Assembly: GCA_913777465.1 (NCBI GenBank)
Contig: CAJYRQ010000063.1
Location: forward strand, 112,385-176,384
Length of the DNA stretch: 64,000 nucleotides
Reading direction: 5' to 3'
Origin: an uncultured Chryseobacterium sp.
GTDB taxonomy: Bacteria; Bacteroidota; Bacteroidia; Flavobacteriales; Weeksellaceae
Shown here: one piece after another, positions 52,298-60,187 of the stretch
Layout: each line of letters starts with the position of its first letter
Position numbering within the stretch: the first letter of the stretch is position 1
Program-made: the position numbers and the translations under genes
Notes under the pieces: model-generated
Databases searched by the model: none
What the model was told of the DNA's origin: nothing
What the model saw: the letters and a program-made list of their open reading frames with translations, nothing else

Positions 52298-54163
52298 TTA
52301 GGACTCAATCCAATATTTCCCAAATCCTGTTATACAATTATTAAGATTATCATTCCACAAACTTTTGATTAAAGAACATAGGGGTTTAAATGAGTTTATT
52401 CCCGTTACATCTGTGTTAAAAGTTTTAGTTTCGTTTCCTGCACGTACAGTAACATTTAATATATTACCCACTTTTGTAAATATGCATGTAGCTGATCCAG
52501 AAAGATTAATTCTTTGCTCTGATGGTGTCGAATCTTGAGCAATTGGAATAAAATTAATACTATTATACCACCATCCACTGGAATAAGAAGATATAAAACC
52601 ATTTAATAGACCGACATTAGAAGTAGCAGAACTTTCTGTAATACCTATCGCGCCGATATTATAATTAGAAAGTAAAGTACCGGCAGATCCACCAATAATG
52701 AATACCCAGTTTTTCTTCATCGGAAGAACTAGATTAGGATAAGCACAAGCCATAACTTCTCCAACTCCAAAAGCAGTAATATCATTACATTTCAACGATA
52801 CTCCCCCATTTGCCGTTAAGGTAGCTGCTGTATTACTTCCTGCATTTACTAAATTCCAATCTTTTACAGTTAGATCTGTAAATTCTAAATTTCCAATATT
52901 CATAATAAAATCATTTAATTCCTTTACATTGGTATCCAATGCTGTCGGACTGTTGGTGTACGTGTGAACAATATTTAAAGTTTGTAAGGCAGGGGTAGCG
53001 GGATTCGGTAAGGAATCCGGTATTGAGATTACTAAGGCATCCCCTTCTACGACCTGTTTTGTTGTGGGATTAAGCTTAAGCACTTTTGGGTAATCCTTTA
53101 AATTATTACCGATATCAGTAAGACCTTTCAGGTAATAAGGATTGCCTGAAGTATCCCAGGTAAAATTGGCATTCTGGGTGAAAGCCCTTGCCTGCGTATT
53201 CGTCAGATCGGCTGTCGCGATATTAGCACCTCCCAAAGACTGCCAGGAATTTCCGTTCCATAAATAATATCCTGCAGAAGCGTCAGTCTGATAGACCATC
53301 GCCCCAGTCTGTGTTGTATTAAGAGAAATTGCAAGCCGCTGTGCCTGGGTCATTCTCGGTGCAACGAGGACTGCTTTGGTTGTAGAATCAACCGACCATA
53401 CGATATTGCTATAATTATTGCTTCCGATCCCCCTGCTTGTGCCGTTATCCTGAAGCATGCTGTTGGCCAATGCCGATCCGCTCCATTTTGCAAGAGAGTT
53501 TGCGGCCATGGAAGGTTTATCCAGTTTGTTGTTGAAGGTATTCCAGTCTGCACTGCTTATATATCCTGCCGTATTTGTATTGGCCTGGAGGATGCTGAGC
53601 GATTTGTCTGCGGATAAATTACCTCCACCCTGCAAAGGATATGCAGTACCTATCGTTGTAGTTTTCTCCACTTTATTATCCAGCAATGCCTGCAGTCCGC
53701 CGATATTGGATACGGCAAAGGTAAGACTGGACAATACGGTTCCCCGGCTGTCCTTCAGCTGTAAAGTATTGGAATTTAAGGCTAACTGGGTGCCTACATT
53801 CATTACAAAATCACTTACCGGAATGCTGTCCAGCAGCTTGTTGTCGGCATTGTAAAGTTCCAGTGAAGCGGTTTCGGGATTGTATCTTAAATCGGTCCCT
53901 TCATCATCCAGGGTCTGTAAGGAAATCTCCGACACCAACGCCCCTTTGGAATCTGCCAGCGAGAGTTTCCGGTCGGTGGGAGACCATTTCAGCGCATAAT
54001 TTAATGATAAATTCTCGAGGCCCGCAATCTTTTCTTTCGGGATATTGTCCTCTTTATGCCAGTAGGCATCAATAAGGCCTGCAAACTGGCTTTGGGTGGG
54101 GTATTTGTCTGTTTCAAAATAGGTTTTCAGCTCCTGTCTTGTGGGTAGTTTGTTGTTTTCCAT
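52298..54163 (-). CDS. Tail-fibre-like protein
   Basis: 621 residues. The start LPTRQELKTYFETDKYPTQS and the repeated short beta motifs (LNYALKWSPTDRKLSLADSK; LQLKDSRGTVLSSL) resemble phage-type tail fibres of Bacteroidetes. So does the fibre-tip style APRMTQAQRLAISLNTTQT with YYLWNGNSWQSLGG. The C-terminal 220 residues (from about base 52960 down) are encoded by much more AT-rich DNA and look like a replaced receptor-binding tip. Upstream of the AAA+ gene on the same strand; the best guess is an injection-system fibre. Confidence 0.72.
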   Translation of the reverse strand: MENNKLPTRQELKTYFETDKYPTQSQFAGLIDAYWHKEDNIPKEKIAGLENLSLNYALKWSPTDRKLSLADSKGALVSEISLQTLDDEGTDLRYNPETASLELYNADNKLLDSIPVSDFVMNVGTQLALNSNTLQLKDSRGTVLSSLTFAVSNIGGLQALLDNKVEKTTTIGTAYPLQGGGNLSADKSLSILQANTNTAGYISSADWNTFNNKLDKPSMAANSLAKWSGSALANSMLQDNGTSRGIGSNNYSNIVWSVDSTTKAVLVAPRMTQAQRLAISLNTTQTGAMVYQTDASAGYYLWNGNSWQSLGGANIATADLTNTQARAFTQNANFTWDTSGNPYYLKGLTDIGNNLKDYPKVLKLNPTTKQVVEGDALVISIPDSLPNPATPALQTLNIVHTYTNSPTALDTNVKELNDFIMNIGNLEFTDLTVKDWNLVNAGSNTAATLTANGGVSLKCNDITAFGVGEVMACAYPNLVLPMKKNWVFIIGGSAGTLLSNYNIGAIGITESSATSNVGLLNGFISSYSSGWWYNSINFIPIAQDSTPSEQRINLSGSATCIFTKVGNILNVTVRAGNETKTFNTDVTGINSFKPLCSLIKSLWNDNLNNCITGFGKYWIES

Positions 54164-54586
54164 AATACTTTAATTTTTAACTCCTTGTGTTGGGCATGCT
54201 TTGTTCGGGATTCAATCGGTTCATCTATCAAGTTTAAAATCCATCTTTTCTAGTTCTGTAAAATTTTCCGCCAACTTTTTGCGGTAGCTGCAGTATGTTT
54301 ATTATTAATAATCAGATGATTCCTTACTTAATTTCAGCGTTCAAAAGTCCTGTTTTTTCTGTTCTTACCCAAGCTTTCGGCCTGTAGCGTTCAGTAGCTG
54401 CAGTATGTTATGGAAATGAAAGATGCATCGCTAGATTTTTGCTGGATTGGATATGAGTCTTACTTCAGTATATAAGATATGAGCATCAAGTTATATTGTG
54501 ATGATAAGATTTTCCGGAATAAATAAACTTTCACCGATTTAATTTTTTACTTCACAATAATTTATTTAACCTTGCAAAAAAAATCC
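54164..54586. other. Gene-free divergent region with a 16-base direct repeat
   Basis: GTAGCTGCAGTATGTT occurs at 54284-54299 and again at 54394-54409, exactly 110 bases apart. It lies between the divergent fibre gene and secreted-protein gene. Nothing else is recognisable. Confidence 0.7.
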
Positions 54587-55135
54587 ATGAAACACTCAAA
54601 ATTAATTTTGGCTTCGGCTGTTATGCTTTTCCCAGGAACAATCATCAGCGCACAGAAAAAGAAACCAGCGGCGGCTGGCTCCGGACCCATAGAAATGCCG
54701 AAAGACACTCAGGTTCACGTTATCCCAGACGAAAAGGGATTTCGTGATATGATTGATCAAATCAATGAAGCCGTCGAGTTAAAGTTTGACGAAAATTATA
54801 AAAACGGAGATGTATTTATGACCCTGGGCGGCAAGCCCCAGCTGATGTACAAAGCCAAATGCAACGCCAACAACGTGGACCGGAAACTGAATGCTCGGGT
54901 CTATAACTGTAAAGTCTACAGTCTGAATGGCAAGACCCTGCTGTTTACCTACGAAACCGAAACGGCTGCGACCAGCCTGATCAAAATCATTTATAATAGT
55001 CCAGAAAAAAAATCCTTCATTTTAGATTTCTCCAAAATTTACGGCAATACCGAATATACGATCGGAAAGTCGGAAACATTTGAAAAATTTCCGATTTTTG
55101 ACTATTATTCGTTTTTTAATAAGCCGCAAAAATAA
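54587..55135 (+). CDS. Secreted protein of unknown function
   Basis: 182 residues from the ATG at 54587 (MKHSKLILASAVMLFPGT); a TTG five codons earlier is less likely. The signal peptide ends near IISAQ. A lysine/alanine/proline linker follows, then a domain with KNGDVFMTLGGKPQLMYK and CKVYSLNGKTLLFTYETE. No family was recognised. It is followed by a terminator. It faces the opposite way to the surrounding toxin and fibre genes and may not belong to them. Confidence 0.7.
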   Translation: MKHSKLILASAVMLFPGTIISAQKKKPAAAGSGPIEMPKDTQVHVIPDEKGFRDMIDQINEAVELKFDENYKNGDVFMTLGGKPQLMYKAKCNANNVDRKLNARVYNCKVYSLNGKTLLFTYETETAATSLIKIIYNSPEKKSFILDFSKIYGNTEYTIGKSETFEKFPIFDYYSFFNKPQK

Positions 55136-55149
55136 ATAGACTAATAAAG

Positions 55150-55169
55150 CCCGGATTTTAAAGTCCGGG
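55150..55169 (+). terminator. Terminator of the secreted-protein gene
   Basis: CCCGGA/TCCGGG with loop TTTTAAAG, followed by ATTTTT, 15 bases after the stop. Confidence 0.85.
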
Positions 55170-55193
55170 ATTTTTAACATTCATATAGTTTTA

Positions 55194-55835
55194 TCAAGCT
55201 ATAAGGTTCTTTTTTGCTTTTTCAATATTATAGATAATTCTATTATCCTGATTTACCAGCCCACTAAAAATATCAATGTATTGATTAAAAGTACTTTTGT
55301 CATAATGGACAATTACCGGAAACAATTGACTGGCCAGATAGTACCTGTTATCTTGTACAGCGTTATGTATTGCCTGTTCTATTTCTTTAAGAAGGGGTCT
55401 GCAATTTTTCTTTAAAAGAAAATCTTTCAGATTGGATGCAAAAAATTGATTACCGTATATTTCCAGGAAGTGTTTAATAAAAGGATAAAGTTCATGCTCC
55501 GGTTTTCTATTGAGTGTGGCAATATATAAGGCATTTGCAATAACATCGTACACATTATCTTCACCGTACATTCTGTGGGGTTCGAAAGTTTCTTTCTCAG
55601 CCCATTTTTCTGAGATGAACTCATCAAGCTGTTTAAATCCTTCGGGTTCTGCCCAAGCGAGTAAAATAAGCATTGCCTGATAAGCAATATACCGATCTTC
55701 ATTGTGAAGCAGTAATTTTAGTTTTTCAGTTCTCTCAGCATCTCTTTCTTCAAGGAGCTGTACTTCGTTGAGATCGTATCCATCCTGCCCTTCTTCGCTG
55801 AAGTGGTAGAGAAGCTCGTGTATTTCGTTTTTCAT
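55194..55835 (-). CDS. Putative immunity protein (HEAT-like)
   Basis: 213 residues, all-helical and acidic: HEWLLYH-type start (MKNEIHELLYHFSEEGQDG), then DRYIAYQAMLILLAWAEPEG and further helical pairs. This looks like HEAT-type repeats as in several immunity families. It is immediately downstream of a toxin-tail remnant (55938-56258) on the same strand and is AT-rich like its neighbours. No named immunity family was assigned. Confidence 0.55.
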   Translation of the reverse strand: MKNEIHELLYHFSEEGQDGYDLNEVQLLEERDAERTEKLKLLLHNEDRYIAYQAMLILLAWAEPEGFKQLDEFISEKWAEKETFEPHRMYGEDNVYDVIANALYIATLNRKPEHELYPFIKHFLEIYGNQFFASNLKDFLLKKNCRPLLKEIEQAIHNAVQDNRYYLASQLFPVIVHYDKSTFNQYIDIFSGLVNQDNRIIYNIEKAKKNLIA

Positions 55836-55937
55836 GTGATTAGGTTTTAAAATAGTATAACATTTAATGTTCTGTTTCTTATAATTACTCCTTAATCCAA
55901 TTGTCTTTATTTTCGAAAAAAGAAATATGACAGTATT

Positions 55938-56258
55938 TTATTTGCTTCTTATGGTTTGAGTAAAAATAATCTTACCGTTTTCATCCTTTTTGCGACTGAT
56001 GCTGTATAGATCACGATCATTTAGGTAAGGTATTATCTTTTCTTTTATAAACACGGGTACTTTCATAAATTTTTCTAAATCTTCCGTACGTGTTTTACTA
56101 ATAGTTTCATATTCTCTGTATTCTTCCAAGAGATTTAGCTGATGTATATTTTTGGCTTCAAGCTTATAGATTTCATATTCTTCCTCGCTAATAAAAAAGA
56201 GCGTACTTTTATCTGTAAACGCAGATTCGGAATCAGATTGAACAATTGCAGTTTTGAC
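55938..56258 (-). pseudogene. Toxin C-terminal remnant 2
   Basis: An open stretch of 107 codons with no ATG start until a TTG at 56129. It directly follows the TAA of the next ORF in the same frame. It reads VKTAIVQSDSESAFTDK and ends EDLEKFMKVPVFIKEKIIPY, then LNDRDLYSISRKKDENGKII. The last 40 residues resemble remnant 1 (56587-56763). This suggests two copies of one toxin tail left after cassette loss. The stretch is followed by a putative immunity gene. Confidence 0.5.
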
Positions 56259-56576
56259 TTATGGTCCTATTGTCCTACCTGTTCCTGCGCATTCATTATA
56301 AGGTAAAACAATATATGGTGCCCCATAAAGCAAACCTATGCAAATATCTTTTGTTGATTGCATTGCACGATAATCAAAATGAGGAGGCCATGCTTTATGT
56401 AGATTTTCAATTTTTGGTAAAAATAAGATTTCCGGAAAATGAAGACCTAAAGTTAATTTATAAATACCTCGCATTTTTTCGGGCCCAAAATCTTCATAAT
56501 AATGCAAATCATCCTGTTCATTTCTACTATCGGAATAATATAAGATATAATTAAATTCTTTTTTATAATTTTTCAT
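56259..56576 (-). CDS. Small AT-rich ORF, possible truncated immunity protein
   Basis: 105 residues starting MKNYKKEFNYILYYSDSRNE. It begins 10 bases after toxin remnant 1 and stops at a TAA that is directly followed, in frame, by remnant 2. The last dozen residues (NECAGTGRTIGP) look unlike the rest, as if a junction cut a longer protein. No family was recognised. Confidence 0.45.
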   Translation of the reverse strand: MKNYKKEFNYILYYSDSRNEQDDLHYYEDFGPEKMRGIYKLTLGLHFPEILFLPKIENLHKAWPPHFDYRAMQSTKDICIGLLYGAPYIVLPYNECAGTGRTIGP

Positions 56577-56586
56577 ATTGTAAAAC

Positions 56587-56763
56587 TTAATCCTCCATTG
56601 GAATTATGTTGCCATTTTCGTCTCTCTTTCTTTTCAAGAATGATAAATCTTTGTCAGATAAATATGGAGAATTAATAATCATATTTTTTAAGAATTTGGG
56701 CAACTTATAATCTTTTTCCAAATTTTCTACAGACCCTTGTAATCTTCCCAGCTTTAAGCACAC
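56587..56763 (-). pseudogene. Toxin C-terminal remnant 1
   Basis: 59 codons between two stops without an upstream start: LKLGRLQGSVENLEKDYKLP, then NSPYLSDKDLSFLKRKRDEN and GNIIPMED. It aligns with the end of remnant 2 (E-D/N-L-E-K ... D-K/R-D-L ... K-R/K-D-E-N-G-N/K-I-I). It is followed by an immunity-like ORF. It is too short to be a protein on its own. Confidence 0.5.
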
Positions 56764-56823
56764 TCAAAAGTAGAGTTTTTGGTTAATAATTTCTTGTTAT
56801 TGCTGTTAAAACTTTGTTGAAAT

Positions 56824-56842
56824 GTGGGACACTATCCCACAA
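56824..56842. repeat. Short inverted repeat near the toxin remnants
   Basis: GTGGGA-CACTA-TCCCAC in a gap without genes (56764-56976). It could be a terminator stem or a mobile-element end; neither a transposase nor a T run is visible. Confidence 0.5.
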
Positions 56843-56976
56843 AGTATGTAAGTTAAAATAATCTCGTTATTATATAACCTTTATTACGCCTGTATTTTCA
56901 TTATAGATATAGTTGCATGTCTGACCAGATTGAATTTTGAATATAAATTTCTCCTTATTCATTTTATAATTCGACA

Positions 56977-57549
56977 CTACTCTTTGTTTTTTAAATAATT
57001 GTTAGTCACATCAAAGAAATTCGTGAATGACTTAATGCAGTTTAATAATTCAGCCTTGCTTGTTTTTAATTCATAAATTTTTGAACCTTCTATTTTATAC
57101 CAGAACTTAAATTTAATATTATCATTTTCAGTAATATAAAAAATCATTATTTCATCAAAGAAAAAGCTGTTAAATATATTTCCAGTTTTAAAATAATTCC
57201 TATCAAATAATTTTACATTTTGAGATTCTTCAGTTGCAATGTCAAGATTTGATTTATATTCTTCCCATTCTTGCCAAAGAGACAAAATTTCCTCATTTTT
57301 TTTAAAAAAAAGTGCATTTTCAATATTACCATTATTTTCGATTACTGATTTTAAATATTTACAATCAACATAAAAATAGCTTAAGTTATGATCTTCTTTA
57401 TTAGTTGCAATATCTTTTTCGTCAATTATAAATTTTAATTTTCCAAATATATTGTCAAAAGAGTTATTACTATTTAATTCTACTTTTAATACTATATTTG
57501 CCGATTCGTGAATTTTTTTCATTTCATTTTTTAACCTTTGTAAATTCAA
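56977..57549 (-). CDS. Unknown AT-rich protein, possible immunity protein
   Basis: 190 residues; starts MNLQRLKNEMKKIHESANIV. The middle contains EEILSLWQEWEEYKSNLDIA, and the end is a helix (FTNFFDVTNNYLKNKE). Acidic and AT-rich, on the same strand as the toxin cassettes. No toxin is left in front of it. No family was recognised. Confidence 0.5.
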   Translation of the reverse strand: MNLQRLKNEMKKIHESANIVLKVELNSNNSFDNIFGKLKFIIDEKDIATNKEDHNLSYFYVDCKYLKSVIENNGNIENALFFKKNEEILSLWQEWEEYKSNLDIATEESQNVKLFDRNYFKTGNIFNSFFFDEIMIFYITENDNIKFKFWYKIEGSKIYELKTSKAELLNCIKSFTNFFDVTNNYLKNKE

Positions 57550-57622
57550 TATAATTATGTATCAATTCGTTTTCTAGTTTAGAATTTAGATTCGTTTACT
57601 AATCACTCTTTTTGATTATAAT

Positions 57623-58036
57623 CTAGATTTGCTTATAAATCGATCTATTTGTATTGAAATTTCCTAATTTTTTTGCAATCCATACCCTTTCAGCTTGTTT
57701 TTTAGTCAATCCAATAAACATGTTGGCTAATTTTGATATTTCATCTTTATCAAAAAACTCTCTTGATAATCCAAACCAATCATCATCATTTAGCAGGTTG
57801 ATTTTCAATCGAAAATACTTTTCTTTACCTTCTCTTTTTTTTATGTCATCTATTATTCTAGCACACGGAATTATTGTTACCTGTACATAATCTAAGGTTT
57901 TCATGTATTTTCGCATAATAGCATCATTTCCCGATTCCGAAATTAAATCTTCTTTTTTTTCACTGTCATTGCTATCAGCAAATATTTCCCATATTTCACC
58001 GTTGTCTGAATGATATTCTCTCCATTCTTTTCTCAT
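57623..58036 (-). CDS. Unknown AT-rich protein, possible immunity protein
   Basis: 137 residues; starts MRKEWREYHSDNGEIWEIFA and has LNDDDWFGLSREFFDKDEIS. Highly charged and cytoplasmic. It lies 73 bases from the next ORF in the array of immunity-like genes. No family was recognised. Confidence 0.5.
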   Translation of the reverse strand: MRKEWREYHSDNGEIWEIFADSNDSEKKEDLISESGNDAIMRKYMKTLDYVQVTIIPCARIIDDIKKREGKEKYFRLKINLLNDDDWFGLSREFFDKDEISKLANMFIGLTKKQAERVWIAKKLGNFNTNRSIYKQI

Positions 58037-58109
58037 AATTAATAATTTAACAGTAATTCCGATAGAATTGTTATTAAAATTTGTTACAAATTAGCGTTAA
58101 ATTTTAAAC

Positions 58110-58433
58110 CTACTTCAATTTTATAACTATATCACTATAATATAGACGTACTTTTTCATTGTTAAATTCGGCTTCAATCCAATTCAGCAGATCATCTGAT
58201 TCACAATCATCTATTATTCTATATTCGGAATAACCTGTATTTTTGCCAGGCATTTTTAAAATATTTTCTATATTATTTTTAGAAATATCATATTTTTCAG
58301 ACAAATCAATTAAAAATAGGACTTCAAGTAGTTCTTTTTTTAGTTTTAAGTTTTCGTTTTTATTATCATCTCTTTTTATTAATTCATTTATTCTTTTAAT
58401 TTCAAGTAAAATCATGTTTTTTGCTAATTCCAT
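58110..58433 (-). CDS. Unknown AT-rich protein, possible immunity protein
   Basis: 107 residues; starts MELAKNMILLEIKRINELIK, helical and charged, ending LYYSDIVIKLK. It is the first ORF after the truncated toxin 58552-59453, from which it is separated by a hairpin terminator. It is the positional candidate for that toxin's former immunity protein. Confidence 0.5.
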   Translation of the reverse strand: MELAKNMILLEIKRINELIKRDDNKNENLKLKKELLEVLFLIDLSEKYDISKNNIENILKMPGKNTGYSEYRIIDDCESDDLLNWIEAEFNNEKVRLYYSDIVIKLK

Positions 58434-58461
58434 AAGCTTTACAATTTATCTAATATATAAA

Positions 58462-58488
58462 AACCTCATAACTTAGAGAAATGAGGTT
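58462..58488 (-). terminator. Terminator hairpin after the truncated toxin
   Basis: AACCTCAT/ATGAGGTT with an 11-base loop, followed on the minus strand by TTTATATATT. It lies between the broken toxin and the next immunity-like ORF. Confidence 0.6.
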
Positions 58489-58551
58489 ATAGCTTTTAAC
58501 CAAGCTTTCTTAATTTTTATAAAACAATGTTTTAAAATTTATCATGATTAT

Positions 58552-59453
58552 TTAAAGTTTATTGCTTCTTTGATTTTTTTTCTCACTTGCCATATAAATT
58601 TCTCCATTTTCAAACATCAGGTATGGCGTTCCCCATTCATCGTAAACGGTTCCGGCGCAATTTCAGAATCCATGTTTTTGATATGCTTATCATCAACCTT
58701 ATCTTTCTTCTTACCAAACTTTCCAATTCTGACTTTACTTAATAGTTTAGCAGCCTTCCCTTTCACGAAATTCCAGAACTTCACAATGGCATTCCTGATA
58801 CGCTGACTAATTTTCTGTATTACGCCGACTACTCTATCGGCCAGTCCTGTGAGACCTGCCAGGGAAGCTAAGAATCCGATCACGACAGGGATCGCTCTTT
58901 CCAATGCATTTTCGATGGCTTTTGCTACGGCACCTACGTTTCCGCTGGCAATGGCTTTGATACCGTCGGTAAAGGCTTTGACCAGTTTCATGATCTGCGC
59001 CGCTTTCTGCACAAAGAATTTCACCAGATCGATAATCATCATCGCTGCTTTTACAAATGCGCCGGCCGGAGTCAGCAGGCTCATGATAAACCTGATCCCC
59101 GCCTGGATGACCTGCGACTGGATAATGTCCATGATCGCATCTATCACGGTTGTTTTAAGGTCGGTAAACTGGTCTTTCAGGTATTCCCAAAGTCCGGAGG
59201 CTCCGTCTTTACGGACCACCTGCACGACTTCAAAACTTTTTTCAGAAGCGGTCTCCAGAACTTTCATGACCGGTTCACCGATCACCCGGGCTCCGATCGC
59301 TCTGATGCCGCCCCACGTGAGGCCAAGTACCTGCGAGGTAATGGAGAATATTCCCTGCAATGAAAATACATCTTCCGGCATGGTTAGAGAAATCCCTTTC
59401 ATTGATCCGGTTAACCAACCGAAGAAGCCGGTCTTCAGGTGGGTCCAGATGTT
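58552..59453 (-). pseudogene. Truncated, frameshifted eCIS-effector module (orphan 2)
   Basis: Homology to the conserved linker of the toxin at the window's right end begins abruptly at 59453 (NIWTHLKTGFFGWLTGSMKG) after two in-frame stops. It continues through LGLTWGGIRAIG, QAGIRFIMSLLTPAGAFVKA and NAIVKFWNFVKGKAAKL. From the ATG at 59402 the open frame is 261 residues and ends ...FTMNGERHT followed by a stop at 58617. In the next frame the expected continuation is visible (LMFENGEIYMASEKKNQ) and stops at 58552. A one-base deletion and loss of the toxin tip therefore left a remnant. Confidence 0.7.
58749..59453 (-). repeat. Conserved effector linker, copy 3 (orphan 2)
   Basis: DNA repeat shared with 63406-64000 and, in part, with 61411-61617. 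Identity is highest around the segment coding for SLLTPAGAFVKAAMMIIDLV and AIASGNVGAVAKAIENAL. It is GC-richer than the tips and immunity genes around it. Confidence 0.8.
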
Positions 59454-59485
59454 ACTTTATCATAAATCCTAGTTATTTTAATAAA

Positions 59486-59517
59486 AAAGCGAAACTCCTG
59501 ACTAGAAGCTCCGCTTT
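59486..59517 (-). terminator. Terminator after immunity gene 59538
   Basis: On the minus strand AAAGCGGAGCTTCT pairs with AGGAGTTTCGCTTT (with G-U pairs, loop AGTC) and is followed by a T run. Together with the palindrome at 61630 it marks the end of each cassette; the next linker copy starts 33 bases beyond it. Confidence 0.75.
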
Positions 59518-59537
59518 AAAATTCTTAAAAATTTTAT

Positions 59538-60182
59538 TTATTCTTTATTAGAAAGTCTTACACTCTCAAACTTGGCAATAAAATTTTCCCATGTCCAATC
59601 CGGGAATATTTTTGGCATCTCTGTTTTAAATGTTTCTGTTTCTACTGAACCAATACCTTCTCCGTTCATATAATACAATAAAACTCGTTGCCAATGATTG
59701 AATATACGCGCTTCAAGTGCCATTTGAGTATAGCCTTCATAGTCCAAATCTAAACTGTTTAGTTCATAATCACTGATACTCATATAATACAATGATTTAT
59801 AGATTTCATCGGGCATTATAATAAATCCTACATAACTTTCCGGCGTTGGATAATCTAGTGGTCTAAAGTATTTAAGATCTTCATCATCTCCCTCATCATA
59901 TATGCCATTATCATCTGCAAATAAATACTTGGTTTGGGCAAAATTGAATTTACCTCCTATCCCTTTTTCTTCATTTTCCCACCATTCTATCCCATAGCCA
60001 TCATTTACTGTTCTATAAAGTTTTTCTATGCCATCATGTATTTTGTTTAAACGAGTTAATTCCGGTAAATCTTTTTTAACAGTACCATCTCCTCCAATTT
60101 CAAACACCTTCTTTATCGTTTTAAAATCATCTCTAGCTTCCAGAAGATAATCAAATAAAAAGTCATTAAAATTTTCAAACAT
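59538..60182 (-). CDS. SMI1/KNR4-like immunity protein
   Basis: 214 residues. Features of the SUKH/SMI1-KNR4-like immunity type: acidic, with SYVGFIIMPDEIYKSLYYMS, LDLDYEGYTQMALEARIF and FPDWTWENFIAKFE. It starts 5 bases after the stop of the orphan nuclease module, so it is its cognate immunity protein by position. Followed by a terminator. Confidence 0.65.
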   Translation of the reverse strand: MFENFNDFLFDYLLEARDDFKTIKKVFEIGGDGTVKKDLPELTRLNKIHDGIEKLYRTVNDGYGIEWWENEEKGIGGKFNFAQTKYLFADDNGIYDEGDDEDLKYFRPLDYPTPESYVGFIIMPDEIYKSLYYMSISDYELNSLDLDYEGYTQMALEARIFNHWQRVLLYYMNGEGIGSVETETFKTEMPKIFPDWTWENFIAKFESVRLSNKE

Positions 60183-60187
60183 TTATC

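Noticed and set aside
56824-56842. Insertion-sequence end from the GTGGGA/TCCCAC inverted repeat
   Set aside because: There is no second end, no transposase and no target duplication visible.
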